Shown here: positions 21,809 through 35,890 of the stretch, in pieces
Position numbering within the stretch: position 1 is the first letter of the stretch
Layout: every line of letters starts with the position of its first letter
Assembly (NCBI GenBank): GCA_003342895.1
Contig: PTFA01000011.1
Span: 8,953,081 to 9,017,080 of the forward strand
Length of the DNA stretch: 64,000 bases
Direction: 5' to 3'
Source of the DNA: Casuarius casuarius
Taxonomy: Eukaryota; Chordata; Aves; Casuariiformes; Casuariidae
Notes under the pieces: generated by a model
What the model saw: the letters and a program-made list of their open reading frames with translations, nothing else
Database searches by the model: none
What the model was told of the DNA's origin: nothing
Translations under genes and position numbers: made by a program

Positions 21809-24800
21809 ATGTAATGCAAAATATTACATTAGCAAACCTGTTGGTGGGTGACTAACAAGTATCAACCAGCTTCAGATTGTTCAGGGATTCAGACCGGGAT
21901 GAGAGGAATGGGAATAAGGTTTGTCACAGACATGGAGTATGTTGGAAAAGACAAAGGCTTTTTTGGAAGCAATATGAAAATTATACAAACCTGTGGAAGG
22001 ATCACAGTAGGTAGTTTGACTGCTAAGTCATTCTGAGCTGTTTTGCACTTCTTCACTATGATTTTACTGGTAAAGGCATGTCAAAATGTCACGGCTATGA
22101 AAAATCTATTTAACAATTCTGAAGCAGTATTTGTATAGGAACCCTTCCTACATTTTGTCAGGCCCTTCACAGGTAAAATAGGACAACTGGGACCCTGTCT
22201 GGTCCATGTTTAATCTGTAATCATTACCTCCAATCTTTAGTCCATCTGGCAGGTTTTATTTGTGATTCAGTAGATGGCAGTTTGATCTGTGAATGCATAT
22301 GTAGAAGGCCAAAACCTGCAAAATATTTGCGACTAACCTGTACTTTCTACTGAAGTTAATTTTTTTTTTCTTTTAACTAGTTAAAATGTTACGGTGACGG
22401 AAACACACCTCAGTCTTTCAATATTTTAATTTGACGGTGGCTTTCATAACCTCTTATTCTCAAAATACAGCTGCCTAGAATAAAGTGAAAACGGGTACTA
22501 GCCACTGGAAATTATTCTGCACAAAACATGTTTATTTTTATGTTAATGTTGACCAGCATTCATTAGGGAATGATTTTAAAGTAATATGGTAACTGAAAAG
22601 ATAATGTTCCACAAATTGTGAAAAAGGTTTTTTCTCATGAGGATTCACCCAATAATAATTAGATTCTGGTAATTCTGTGGAAGTTGACTTACAGGTTTGA
22701 TGCCCGATTCATGCACAGGCTCTATGCTAACGGTTTTTCTGGGATACCACAGCAGTGACAGCTGCAGAGGTGAATGTTTTAAGCAAGCTTGAGTCACTGG
22801 GATGTTTATTTCTCCTCTCTCAGATACACAAAGCTTCTTCTGGCCTTGAAAGTTACATTAACACATTGGTCACTGACAAGGAAACAGTGGAAACCATTCC
22901 CTTCAGATATGCCCACGGTTGTATAGCAGCAGGAGACACCATTTGAATACACACGTAAGTCCGGCTTTGGGGTTTGTGTCATAGTCAACTCTGGGACTGG
23001 TTTCAAGTTCTCTCTTTAAGCCAAGCATCTCCTCTTGTAATTTCTCTGACAATGGGCCCATGCTCATGGCAGCAGGCAGAGAGCAGTAGTACTGAATAAC
23101 ACAGATGGTGGTACATCTGACAGTGTGGATTATTTTACAATAAAAAAATGATTGTCATTTTTATGCTTGCTTTTATGAGGCCACCTGTATTCAGTCTGCT
23201 ACTGCACAACAGGGAGGAGAGGGAAAAATGAATATGCTGTGCTGTGTATTGCATAGCCATGCACTCTGTGTGTATGTGCATGCAGGTAAACAAAAGCAAG
23301 TGATGAAAATGTATAGGTTTTATTGCATGGACTGTGGAAAATTTTGAATTTTGAAATATACAGAAACATTTGATCTCAACTATTGGTTCTTAAAGAGAGC
23401 TTCATTTTTTAAATACCATGTCATTTTCTGAGAAGAAGGTTTCTTTCTGTATGTGGGGCTACTTGCTTAATACATGTGGTAAAAAAAGGAAGAGCTCAGT
23501 GTCTCAGAGAATAAGATTGATGCAAAGCAGCTTATGGCCATCGGTATGGTTGAATCCAGCTCCTGGGCCAGGTTATTCTGGTAGCCACCGCTCACCTAGG
23601 AGGCAACAGTGCTACACTCAGTAGCATCAGTCCTGTCCCTGATACTGGTCTCCTCTTCCTTGGGACACTCCTCTGTGACAAGGTCAAGGGAATAGCCTAC
23701 AGCTTTCTCTGATAATTCCTATCAAGGAGAATTTTGCCCCTATGGATTTAGGGATTTTTGTGCCACATTAGTCTGTCAAAAAGGGTTGGAATCTGATGAT
23801 GAATCTGATGTAATACTGTAAGAAAGTTCATGATTCCAAAGAAAAGGCTTTTATTTGGTGATAAGATAATAATAAGGAGATAATATTTTCTTAATAAAAG
23901 GGAAACCACCAAAAGATGAATGAGTAACAATGCAGAAAGAATAAAATAAATATAAAGCTAGCCATTTGAGGTCAGATGCTCAGTTGTTGCTATGACAAGG
24001 CCCCAAGTAAAGGGTGGGTGCAAGGTGGGTCTGCCCACCCCTCTTCCTTCAAGGAAAAACAAGTAAAAATAATGGGGAATTTGACCCTCTAAAACAAAAC
24101 TTTTCTAGACCACAGCCTAGAACATTTGCATTTTACATAGGGAAAATTGCTGGATAAGACTGACCTCCTGCCCCTTGCACCTTTGCAAAGAGGGTTATCT
24201 TTGCTCTAAGTCCAAAAACTTTTGCTGGTTTTATTAGGTATAAAAAAGCTCCACAAAGTAACTGCTGGGTCTCTAGCAAGACTTTGCGTTCTGTCATTTG
24301 AAGGTCTGGATGTGTACATGTTGTCGCTTCTTCTTAGGTGTTTTTTGCGTCCTATTGCAAGGTCTCTGTGGGCAGTGGTTCTCCCTTTTACCTGCTTGCC
24401 TGCCCACCCCAAGGAGCTGGAAATCCTCCTGGCTGCACACGGCTGCACTCAGGGTGAGCAAAGGGGAAGGAGCAACCCGGGAGCCAGAGCACCATATGCC
24501 ACAGCTTCCTTTCTGCAGTACATGAGTATCCACACAGGGAGCTACAAGCAGTGAAGAAAGCCGACACTCCTCCTGTGAGAGCTGGAAAGCAGGATAGTGA
24601 TGAGGTCGGCACAAACATTTTGATTTGTTTTAGATCTTAAGACTCTGATTGGTTCTTTTTATACTGGTAAACACTTTTAATATCCTAAGCAGCTATTTAT
24701 AGGACCCTGTATGCTGCACAGTGTAACAAGTTTGTAGAGCTTTGATTTTCAGAGCTTTATCTGTTTTTCTGAACAGAAAAGTAATTTTCTGACCAAAGCA

Positions 24801-26982
24801 GAATAAATAAAGTCTAGGAAGATAACAAATTCCCATTTTCAGTCATTCTTTGATAGAGAGAATCGAAAGAGGGCCAAACCCATTTTAGTTTGAAACCATT
24901 TCTTAAGATTGCAAGGTTTTTCAGTGTGTGATGGTTTGTTCTTTAACCATTTATCTGACTGAGTATAAAATGATAGCTACAGACTTCTCTAATTCATGTG
25001 TTTCTGAAAATTCAATAGCAGGAAATCAATAGAGAGAAACAAGTACATGAATTAAAATTCAGGAGACAACCTTTACTTGTGTATTGAACCCGCGAGAGAT
25101 GATAGTCACCTGTAGGAATTAATAGAGCTGAAGGACAACATAACTGCTTCCACTTTGCATTTCACAGGAATGCTGTATTGGCCTCCTATCCCCTAGTCTT
25201 TCAAAGTCCCCAAAAGAAAGTCAATGCCTTTCAAGCTTAAAAAAGTCTACACTTAATATTTCAGTAGGAAAAAATGATAGACAAGATGTTGACAACCAAA
25301 ATACACTGAGGTAGGAATTCTAACAAGTTATGGGGTACTAGACTACTAAAAATTTGAATCTTCCGTGCATAGACATGGACACACACACTTGGGAGAAAGT
25401 GTTGCTTTTCTTACTGAAGTCCAAAGCAAGTCAAGTCCTGGAGCAGGAGCACATCTAGGATGTTGTTAAGGCAAAATATTCAAGGGGAAAGGATGAAAAG
25501 AAAAGACAAGGCAAGACAAGAAAAGAAAAAGAACCCCCTAGCCCCTCCACACCTTGGAAATTTCGGTGTGCCTCAACAGAAAAGTGACTTATATGGTCCT
25601 CTGATGGACTAACGTTAGCTAGTGATTTTTCCATTAGGTGAAATAGAACTTAATGAAGTTGACTTCACATCAGGCCTCAAATCTGCCTTTTCTATATGGA
25701 TATGGCTTCTTTTGAGAGCCAATGGGAGGTCCTTTTGCATAAGGCTCAGCAAAAGGTGACAAGTGAACTGTCATTCAGTGAGGTAAGTTTTATCTCTGAA
25801 AACATGGTGTGGTGATAAATCAATGAAGTCACAAGATAGGATGACAATTCAAAGGAGGCAGGTTTAGTCCTACCTGAGACTAGTTAGGTAACTCCAGGTG
25901 GTATACCTGAGTTCAGGAATCCACTGCAGATCATTTTAAATGTTAAGTGAAAAACTCGGAGACACTCAGACATACCTGCAGAGATTAACTGTGTACCCCC
26001 TAAAGACTCAAGATCAGGAACCAAGACAGAGGCCAAATAGAATGTCCCATTTTGCCTGTCTTAACTTAGATTGACTGCTTTCAGTTTGAAATATAAAACC
26101 ACTCCTGTATGAAATGGTGGAGTTCTCTCTTTCCTAAGAGAATTACTTGACGCTGTATGTAGCTAGTTGTCCTCTGTCTTTCTCTGCTTTTTCCTCCTCA
26201 GCTCACACTTCTGAACAATGCTTTAGAAAATTCTTGTACATTCAACCAGCATGAAATAAAGTAAAATACTGTATATGCTGCCCTGGTAGTGGAAGCCACG
26301 AATAATTAATGCCTGCTGCCAGTTCTTTTGCCTGTTCAGTGCCAGCCTGACTTGGCTAGTCTGACATTTTTTCCTAGTCTGTGTTCACGTGTGAGACCAG
26401 TAGTTGCATGTTACTTGCCAAAACATTTGAACTGCAGTAGCAATGAACTTTAGGTGCTGATACAAAGCAATGGGAAGGATGAACTTTGCACTACAGAAGT
26501 AAACATGAGCAATGAACAACCGTGCGGTCAGAGGATCGTGAAGAGGTTGCTAAAATGTCTAATAAGAGGCAGAAAAATCATTTTGCCAGTCAGAGGCCTC
26601 AGTCTATTCACTGTGAGTTTGATGAACCTCTATTTGCCAGTTCAGGCCACTGGCAGCATGTTTATGGTCTTTATTTGAAAGTCTTGTTAAATTTATCAAA
26701 AGTGACAGAGATTTATAAGCATTTGCAGTTTTTTTTTTTCCAATAGTGATACTATACGTAGAAGAAGAGTTTTGAGTAGGTATTAGTAAAAGGCTTGAAA
26801 GCTCCCATAAGACCAGGCTCAGTCACTATCAAAAGCCTTAGGAATACTTCTTTTCGCTTTGCAAGACTTTGATTTGGTTTCAAACCATTCAACTGTGATA
26901 CAGTTTGAGGTACTTGAGATTTGCTATAGTACCTGTAAGCACGAGCAAACCTCAGTAGAAAACAAATGCTGGTTTCATGTAA

Positions 26983-27058
26983 AGCTTATATGAAAGTATA
27001 TAGAATACTTTACTACTATACGGTTTTGTATGAAACTATATAGTAAAGTATATAAGCT
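26983..27058. repeat. AT-rich composite of inverted and direct repeats
   Basis: The ends are inverted: AGCTTATAT at 26983-26991 against ATATAAGCT at 27050-27058. Inside, ACTTTACTACTATA (about 27007-27020) is nearly complementary to TATATAGTAAAGT. A direct repeat is superimposed: ATGAAAGTATATAG at 26990 and ATGAAACTATATAG at 27030, 13 of 14 identical, 40 bases apart. The layout suggests a small inverted duplication that later acquired an internal copy. Confidence 0.7.
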
Positions 27059-28679
27059 GCATGAGAGGCCTTTACTAAGGTTATTTAATCAGTAAAAGAA
27101 AATTCTTACACAATATTTAAAAAATATTGCAACAGCAACAATTAAAAAAATATGTAACAGCATTCAGTTTTGCTTTTCCTTGGACCCAGAATCACAGAAT
27201 AGAGTTTTTTCAAAATAAGAGGTTAAGCTTTCACAGGTTGGATTCATTTGTGTGAAGTGAGTGCTCTCTCCTTTTCCTCAGATGGTTTGTCTTCAACATA
27301 TTTATACTGATACACATCAGGAATAAAACTGGATACAGCGGCATGTGTATAGTCTGCATTGAAGTTAACAATGTGACATCAGTTTACATGCATATAAAAG
27401 CATACCCAGCCTTTAAACTGGCTTAATCTAGTTGGAGCATCAACAGGTTAGTTGGGGTAGACCAGAGATCAGTATGGGCTATCCTTCCTTATCTTTATCT
27501 GTACTGTGCACTAAACTCCATACTTCTTAGCCTGTACTGATGGCCATACCCAGGCTGGGTAGCTTCAGATCTACTTGGCAATTTCTAAAGAAATTCCTAC
27601 TGCAGCTTTAATTGTGATGTAGACAGTGTTCTGTATTTCTCTTTTTAATTGTAAACTCATTAAAAATAGTCTAATGTGGATACTGTTTTAGGCAATATTC
27701 TCAAACAAGGGTTAAGTGATAGTTGTCTCTTCACATTGGTGGGTGTCTCTTTCCTCATATCAAATAGATTCAAAACCATTTGGCTAATCAATCAAAATTG
27801 AATGAGGTGCATCGTTTTGACAGCTATTAAACCCACAAAGCTATTTGAAAATACATGGCTGAGTGGAGAGAAATTCTGTAACATCCTTAGCTGAAATAAA
27901 TCCTACAGCATGCACTCATACACTACTAGACACCGGAGAACCCACACAGGAGATGTTCATTTAAGAATCCCACTCACAGAGAAAAGCCTGCACTGCAGTT
28001 TACATCATCCTAGACGTTAAAGTCGATAGACCTTAATCCAAGGAAACCAAGCCTCATTAGTTCTATTTTTTTTTTCCGGAACAGCAAACTTGGGTCAGGT
28101 TTTCTGGTTACTTCATTATTCTGTGAAAATAGTGGTTAATAATATATATGAGAAGGTAAAATAATAACTGAAGTAGCATTAGTACCACAGCTACAATAAA
28201 TTAAAAATAGTATGTTTTTCTAAATGTTTTTTAGGCTACGTTTGATATAATCCTGTGTTGCAAGGCCGTATCTAGCTTATGTTTAAATTTAAAGCTTTAA
28301 TCCAGTCTGTGTTGAGCTTTAAAACATCATGGACTAAATCTCCAAATCTTCTTATCTTCAAAATTATGTCAGCAGCTATGACAAAAATGACATCTGTTCT
28401 GAGGCTGTAACAAGAATACCATATTACTTGACACTTGGTTCCTTCCCGTTACAGTACGACGTCTGCCTCCCACATAACAGGGACAGCAATTCCACTGCTG
28501 AATGGGTGATTTAGCTGACAAGCACACTTAATAACTGGTTAATAATTACTATTTACTGCTTCTATTCCTGGGAGAATTATCAGTCCACAGATTTGCATTG
28601 GTCAGAGGAATGTGAGACCTTTTACCCCAAAGCAGAGTGGGGCAACGCATTTTTTTCAATTTCCAGAAGCACAGGAGGA

Positions 28680-29200
28680 TGGCTTAGCAAAACCACTTGC
28701 TATCGCTCCTCTCCGTTCACAGCGCACATTTAGTCTGTCAGAAATGCTCTGCTGCTGCAGTTAATGCTGAGCAGAGATTGATTTCTGGCTGTTGTTCCAC
28801 AGGGCATGGATGAGGCAAATTAATAGCGCATTGCTACCAAGGGAGGGTTATTCCCACCTTTCATACTCCCCTTGGTAATCCTGGCTAGGGGCTCCTGCTG
28901 CTTGCTTGGTCAGGGGAACCAGCCCTGCGGTTTCCTCAGATCCCCCACGCGTCTTTTCTAACAGTCTGAAGGAGTGGCTAGCAAACCCGGCGCAAACTGG
29001 GCTGGCTCTCTGGCATAGGGACCAGGGAGAGCAGGATGGGCCCTTCTCTGGTGGGGAGCAACATGCTTTCGATCTGCTAAGCTGTTGCTGGAGTTGCCCT
29101 GGCCATTCACTAATATTACATATGGCCATCAATCCCTTGAAACCAGGGGGTGGGACGGATTTCTGCTTTATGCAGAGTCTGGCTGCTCACCGCTGTGTAA
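28680..29200. other. GC-richer patch in AT-rich DNA
   Basis: This stretch is visibly richer in G and C, with several CpGs (for example CCCACGCGTC at about 28945 and CCCGGCGC at about 28985), than the DNA on both sides. Overlapping open frames of 94 codons (minus) and 99 codons (plus) lie here with no known domain, as expected when stop codons thin out in GC-richer DNA. It could be a conserved regulatory element or a degraded element of other origin. CpG density looks too low by eye for a classical CpG island. Confidence 0.4.
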
Positions 29201-30243
29201 CATAACACTCTGAATAGCTCAACAGCTGGAGTGGTTCAGCTGTCCCCTGCAAAGGCTTTTTAAAGGTTCAGTTTCCCACACCTTCTGCAGCCAAGCACAA
29301 TGATATTAACTAGTAACAGCATGTGGAATGGTGAAATTTCATATGCACATTCCCTCCTCTTAGCTAATAATGTTCATGAAGTCTCCAAAGTGCCATGCGT
29401 TGCTTCACAGACATGTATGTTCTTCCTTGAACTCCGTCAGCACTATTTCTTCTGGTGTCTCCATGTCCTGAGGCTGAGCAGTTGCAGTCTGTTGTGTGTC
29501 TGAGAGGATGGCAGGTGAATTGCCTCCAGTCTTTCTCACTCTCTGGCCTTATGGCAAGTGATATCTGCTTTTTTGGAGCGTGCCTGTGTGACTGGAACAG
29601 CAGTCGGTGGACCTCTGGTGCTAATTCCTTGGTGCCACTGGTTGTGGCAGGACACAAGGAAGGACGTGTATTCATAGGAAGGATATTCAGTGTCTTTTTC
29701 AGGAATTAGTGGAAATTTCCTTACCTTCTAATCATACTGAGTGCTTTGTTTAGCCCTGTCTGTCCTGTTGTACATCTGGAAGCCTCCAGTGCCTTTCATA
29801 GAAGTGCAAACATTCTTATTTTCTGATTTCAGCTAAACTAAATGTTATCAGCTTGCAAGCTATATTTCACTGGTTCCAAACTATAATCTTGTGGTGCTAA
29901 ATATGGATCAAGGTCTGATTTTAAAGAGTTTTTCAGTGTTTTCTATTTAGATTTTCAGCAGATTATGTCAAAACATGTAATTTTCTGAAAATTGCATAGT
30001 CATACCCACCATTTCAGGGACAGTGGGCAGCAAAAACAGCTACTGAACTGATGTATCATGTCGTAAGACTATCTGAAGAAAGTGAGTCTAAGCAGTCTAA
30101 GACACAGCTATAGTTTCTTACAAACTGTGTAAAAAAGTCAGTGACCACCTTTCCAATTTTTGCTAAGAAAAAAGCTCCATTATATAGCTGTTTTTTACTG
30201 TAAAATATTGTATGTTTGAGATGAATATAGAATCCTGTAATCT

Positions 30244-30266
30244 TTGTGTGTGTGTGCATGTGTATA
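30244..30266. repeat. TG dinucleotide microsatellite, short
   Basis: TGTGTGTGTGTG is followed by CATGTGTATAT. It is a short, interrupted TG repeat. Confidence 0.85.
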
Positions 30267-32419
30267 TTCCAGTCCCTACTGGCCCTCAGTTTTCCTTTTA
30301 AACATCTTTATCTCTAATGTCTTACAGATCATTCAACCTACTCCCTGCAACAAAATTCAGTATGTTCTGCAAGGGCTCGTCCTCTGCACTAGCTAGGACA
30401 TTCCTGACACTCAAGGTGTAGAAAGCTCAGTATCCATTATGTACCCTTGGCTATTATGTTTCTAAGCAGTGAACAATTTTTATATCTATATTTTATTGGT
30501 ATCCTTAAATAAGACAATTATCCCCTCCCTCATAACTTTTTTATAGTGACTGTGGAGGGCGGCAAGTCTGTTGATCCTATCTTTGCTTTATGTTTCTTAG
30601 AGCTTCAAGAACGGGGAGAACCTGACGATTGACTTGGACACAAAATTGCTCACATTCCTTCTATAGTTTGTTAATACCTTTTCTATGCCATGTCCAACAT
30701 CTCCAATGACTTTTCTCCCACCTTGCAAATTTTTAGCAGACCAAGGACTTGCATTGCTCTTAACTTACAAAAAGGATGTTTTCTCCTTTGAGAATATTTT
30801 GGATTTTATCTTTTCTCATTTCTAATCACAAATGTCATTCATACACTGCCTTAATGGTCATGAACTCCACTGTTTGTGTGCTTACAAATTCTTGCAGTGT
30901 TGAAAACTGCTGCAGCTCTCTCTTCTCTGTGAGGGTGGGTTATTGCCTTGGCATGTTCCATTTGTGGCAGCACATGCAAGCTTTTGCAGACTCCTATTTT
31001 GTACCACATTTCTGATTCTTTTTTCTTGGGTGTCTCTTCTTGTAGCAGTTGGATAAGCACTTATTTGATTTCTGAGCACCTTCTCTCACTTGATTGCTTC
31101 TTGATTCAATCTGAACAAATTCCTTTGTCAAGTTGTTGTTGGCCCTTCTGCTATTTTTTGAGTACTTTGGAGAAAATCCCAGTTTTGTTCACAGATTCAG
31201 TCTGGTTTCTTATTCCTCTTTCCTTTTTCCAAGTTGCAAAATGGCTTTTCAGGTAGTCACACGTGTGCTTTTAAACAGAGTACAACATGGTGAAAAAATG
31301 AATTTCGTATTTTGCTCTCTGAGCATGTCTCCATTTTCTTTGTAATAGATTTTCCTATGTAGCCTCTTTGTCTGAATTAAATAGAAAAATTTTAGGAAAA
31401 TGAAGTACTTCAGGAAATCATGCTAGCACTGTTACCAGAAGAAATATCACTTATATATTAGATAAGAGCCAGTGCAACTTTAACAAAATCCTGTTAACAT
31501 AGAGGCTGTACAAACTTTTCTGGGTGGAATAGATTTTTGGAAAGGAAAATAATAGTCATTAGGAGCATAAAACATAACAAATCATTAAAAAAGATATTTT
31601 GTATCCCGTTGTTCAGGAGTCTTTGTAGTGGACAATGTCAATCATATATTTGAGAGGAGCTGGTGAGAGATTCTTATGATATTGTGCGCAATTTTTTCAA
31701 GAAAGTGACAGCATGGAGTGTGAATTTTTGCTGCCCTATAACAAAGAGCAAATCCCCTAATCTTCCAAAGCATTACAGTATCATTTTACAGACTTTACAA
31801 ATAAACTGTATTAGAAGGCTAAAAAGTGCATTAAAAACGATTTCTGTGTCTAAATATTAGTTTTAACATTACAGTTTGTAGCTACTTGAGTGCTTTCTTC
31901 ATGCAAATACACACACACAGTTGCTACCAGTGGCTTCCATAGTAAATCAGGCAGTAATTTCCAAACGTTGTGACAATTTAGATATCATCAAGCAACTGAT
32001 CAAATTGAATCATGAAGTTATATTATCTATATTTTGGTCTACCATAACTGTGACAATATTTCTGACTCAATTTGTATATGTACATATGTGCAATAGGCAG
32101 GTTTTCTTTCTTCCTGGATGTGGACTGAAGCACATAAATACATGCAAGACAGCAGCTCAGGAAAAAAGCTTTGCCTAAATTGAAGGCATAAAGGGAGGAT
32201 TTCACATAAATAGTTGTTTTTATTGAGGGTATTCTTTTTCTTTGAATGGCCTATTAATTCTGAAGGCCGTTTTAGGCTAGAATTCTTAATCTGAATTGTG
32301 TTGCCATTCATGGCCTCATTTTGTGCCTTTTCATCATCTTCTTTGTCTGATGGCTATTTTAAACAGGGCTTTTAAGAACAGAAACGATGGCAACAAAATA
32401 ATGTGTTTACTTTATCCAT

Positions 32420-32510
32420 TGTTGTGGCCTGATTCCACTATACTTGCCCACACTGAGACATGCATTAGATTTTGAGTAGTCCCATTCATTACAGTGAAAC
32501 TAACTGCAGA
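32420..32510. repeat. Possible old hairpin-type sauropsid repeat remnant
   Basis: GGCCTGATTCCACTATACTT near 32426 and GAGTAGTCCCATTCATTACA near 32475 resemble blocks of old hairpin repeats found across turtles, crocodilians and birds. The usual forms are GGCCTGATCC-type ends and GAGTAGTCCCATTGACTTCA centres. Only part of the structure survives. The recognition is by eye and a library name cannot be given. Confidence 0.35.
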
Positions 32511-34538
32511 GCAAAAGAGACAAAATGTGAATGAGGATTCAAGGAATCCAGTTTGCAGTAATTTTTGAAGCAAATAAAAACATTTCGTGCTGGTGAATTC
32601 CACTTATAAGTGTAACAGCTAAATGCATGACCATGTAAATTCCATGGGGTGCTATGCGCTTGCATGAGAAGGGTGGCCACTGTATATCAGAAAAGATGTA
32701 ATTTGGAAAAAAACCTGAGTTGATCAGAGTGGATGGGTTTTTATGGTACAGGAGCTGGGATTCCTTCATGTGAGAAATACAACTTAATGTTCAGCAAGTG
32801 AAAATATTTACATTTGAAATAGTATTTGCTTTGCTTTTCATCAAGGTAAATATGGAAGATGCTGGTGAATTTGAAATTTCCCTCCAGAAATTTTTCAGCA
32901 GCTTAATTTTCCACCCAATCTGTTTCTAGGCAGAGATAACATCTTTTACTAAGTCTTTTAGTAGAGTTTACAAAGGAAATAACCTTTTCTATATAGCTTT
33001 TTGGGTTCAAAATAGAAATGGCAAACTTCGAAGTTAAATATAAGTTGAGTTTAATCAGCTGAGTCTCAGACCATGAGACAAAAACTGTCAGGTCTGTTGG
33101 AAGTAAATGGGATGTTACTGGTGGGAAGGGATGATAAGGTAGAAGGAAAAAGAGAATGATAATTCATAGCCTCCAGAACTTGGAGAGATTAATAGCAGTG
33201 CAGGCGAGTATGGGAAGGAGAAAGTTTTAAGACCAGTATCTTTATGGGTTATGTGATTTTTGGTATTCAGTAGATGTACAAATTTTTGATGTCAAGCTCA
33301 TGTCTGGAAACGTTTTGCACATTCGTCTTGAGAGTGATTGTTTTGTGGGAAATGTTCTCATGTGAGTCACTGGGGCTTTCTGTCTTTTATGGATTGCCCA
33401 TGAGTCCATCTGCGTGTATAGCAGTCTCTGAATGGTCTTGGTGTGTGGGGCAGTGCAGCTGTCCGATCTAGGTACTCTGGTTTGGGGGTATTTATTACGA
33501 CAATTTTAAAGGTGGGTCAGCAAGTTTGCTAAAATTTATGGTCTGGGCTGATTCAGTGCTTGTCCAGCTGTGTCATCCTCCTCCTGTACATAAACACGGT
33601 CAGACCCATGAAGAGCTGGGTGTTGAAATAGCCAAAGCAGACAAAAGAGCCTGCCAGTATCACTCGGTTTTATTCTTCCTTCTTGGGTAAAATATAGCTT
33701 GTGCAATGCAAGACCAGACACAGAAATAAAAGCTGGCTCTGAACAAGGTGGCAGGTCAGCGTGGCCTCTTTCCATGTTCAGCACACACAGAACAGCCTTT
33801 TCATAACGTAGTAATTACTCAAGGGCGGCACTACATAAAATGGCTCTGCTGCATCCAGAACCTCAGCTAAACTATCTTTAGTCATAGGGCATCTCTGAAT
33901 GGTGCTCCCTAATCTCAGTTTACAGTTTGTGCACTTACTCTGCACCTCCTGCAAGAGAGTTCTTTGTCTTGGTACAAGTGATGGCGACTTTTCAATTAAA
34001 TCCCGGAGTAAAGCTCTCTTCTAGCAAGAAGTAATCAGCCCAAGAGGAAGTCTCATCCACGTGTGATATAAAATGGATTATCTCCACCTGATTCGGGCTC
34101 TCCCCTGGTATTTTGTGTCTGAGTTCTATTATCTGTGTCTGATTTAGAGGATAAACACCCTGGGGCAGTGTTTGCGCGGTGCCACATACAACGACAGCAG
34201 TCAATAAATTATAGTAAAGGGTGATCGTACAGGATTGTTCCTAGCTTCACATTCCTGGTCACACTACCCAGCTATCCCAAATAGTGGGGGGGAGCTGCGG
34301 TTTCTGAGGGGGAGAGTGTTCTGCACTTGAAGGGATTTCTCTTTCAGCTGGCATTTTCCTGCTTTAAAACTTATCCATTCATAATTTAATGAGGTTATTT
34401 TTCCTAGTTATTCACTCCCTTAATAATTCAAATCTGTTCCAGATGTTAAGACACCTTGGATAATTGTAGACAGTTATCAAAGAACAACAACAAAACCCCC
34501 CTAAGCAATCCCCCCCACACAATCCAGCTCCAAACTGA

Positions 34539-34572
34539 TTTTCTCTCTCTTCCTCTCTCTCGCTCTCGCTCT
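34539..34572. repeat. CT-rich simple repeat
   Basis: A CT/CTCG run (TTCTCTCTCTTCCTCTCTCT, then CGCTCTCGCTCT) lies in a longer pyrimidine-rich stretch extending to about 34680. It explains the pyrimidine-biased open frame at 34456-34749, which is not a gene. Confidence 0.85.
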
Positions 34573-35874
34573 ATTATTTCCCCTCCACCTCTCACCCATC
34601 TTTGGTTGCGTCACCCTCCCTTTTCTCTGCTCCTTCCCCCAAACCTCAGCTTTCTCATACACAGTTTTTCCTTTTCTCGAGAGACACAAACGTATAGCCA
34701 CAAACTATCCATGATCATCATCTTCAATATATCTTTTGAAAATACTTAGGCATGACCATAACACAAAATAAAACCTTAATTAGGTAAGATATGCTCTTAA
34801 TTTTACCATATTCAAGCTATCTCACAGAAGCTTGATTTTACACTTTCTGCATTTTTATAGTTCTTCCACAAGCACCAAGGAAATACAAAATACTATCAAT
34901 TTGAAAGGTAGCTTTCTTTAATTTCTTTCTACTTGCTTTCCACTTAAAGCACAGAATGCACAAGGTCAGTGGCAACCCTGTCCCATATAGCTATTTTAAC
35001 CTTTTGCCTGACTCATCGCCTTGGGTTTTCTGGTATCCTGTGTTGTTTTCTTCCACCTCCCTTACTAGAATAAAATCAATATAGTAAGGATAGCTGATTT
35101 TCCTTACCTCCCTTCCCCCTCCTTAAATAATAAGCAACAAAAATCTACCCATGTGGATGTCAAGTGTTTGCAAATTATTAGACATGATGTCTAACGGGCT
35201 ATGCTTCCCATCGAAAATGTATAGATTGCCTTAAACCACAAGTTAAAATCTCAGTATTGCTGAAACCTGTATTCTCCAGTTTTCAGAGACAGTCAGACTT
35301 AATGCCTTTCTACGCACTCTGCAGTTTCCATTAATGTTAACAGGCATCTTTTTGCTTCAGCTAGAGTCGACTTGATACGCATGTGGGATCCTTTGATAAC
35401 CTCTCAAAAAGACACCCTTCTGTTTTACATGCACTTTAGAGCTTTAATGATCTCATGATGCTTCTTTGTATCTCCATGGCCAAAATGTTATCTAATACTT
35501 CTTGTAAATAATACAGGATAGCTTTTTGCTCTGCATGTGACCCCTGTATTATGTGCTGCCCCTCTCTTTCAGTATACTTTGCCCATGGGGTGTTTTGCTG
35601 GAGTCAGGGGAAAGCATTAGGAAGTAAAGCAGACCTGCCATTTCCTTGCTTTTCCACAGCTCAGAAACAACTGTGTCTATGCAGCCACTGGGCAAGACAA
35701 AACCTGAGGGACAGAAAGTAGAAAGAAGGAGGAACTAGGACAATACCTGTGCTTTCTAATTCATCGGCCCAAAGGCATACGGGAGCAAGTCATTTCTCCT
35801 TGGGACCCTCTGAGCCATCCCTACTGCAAAGGAGATTTTTTTTATACCTGCTTCAAAGGCTACTGTAAACATAC

Positions 35875-35890
35875 CATGATGATGATGATG
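35875..35890. repeat. GAT trinucleotide repeat, short
   Basis: There are five GAT/ATG units in a row. It is a simple repeat only. Confidence 0.85.

Larger units (their letters stand above)
16111..28679. other. Unassigned noncoding DNA
   Basis: No gene or identifiable repeat family was found apart from the short features listed separately. GC-richer islands near 16200-16400, 18240-18380 and 24360-24560 carry overlapping open frames on both strands (up to 110 codons at 24222-24554) with no familiar domain. The 114-codon minus-strand frame at 17764-18108 also lacks any recognised motif. Purine-rich DNA with GAAAA units lies at about 25495-25530. Confidence 0.55.

Noticed and set aside
24206..24618. 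Five overlapping open frames (75-110 codons) on both strands, considered as an exon or LTR
   Set aside because: Overlap on both strands reflects composition. No splice-bounded reading frame, no recognised domain, and no matching terminal repeat elsewhere in the window.
27180..27206. AGAATCACAGAATAGAG, similar to the antisense 3' end of avian CR1
   Set aside because: The match is about 16 bases and the flanking sequence does not continue into CR1, so it cannot be separated from chance.
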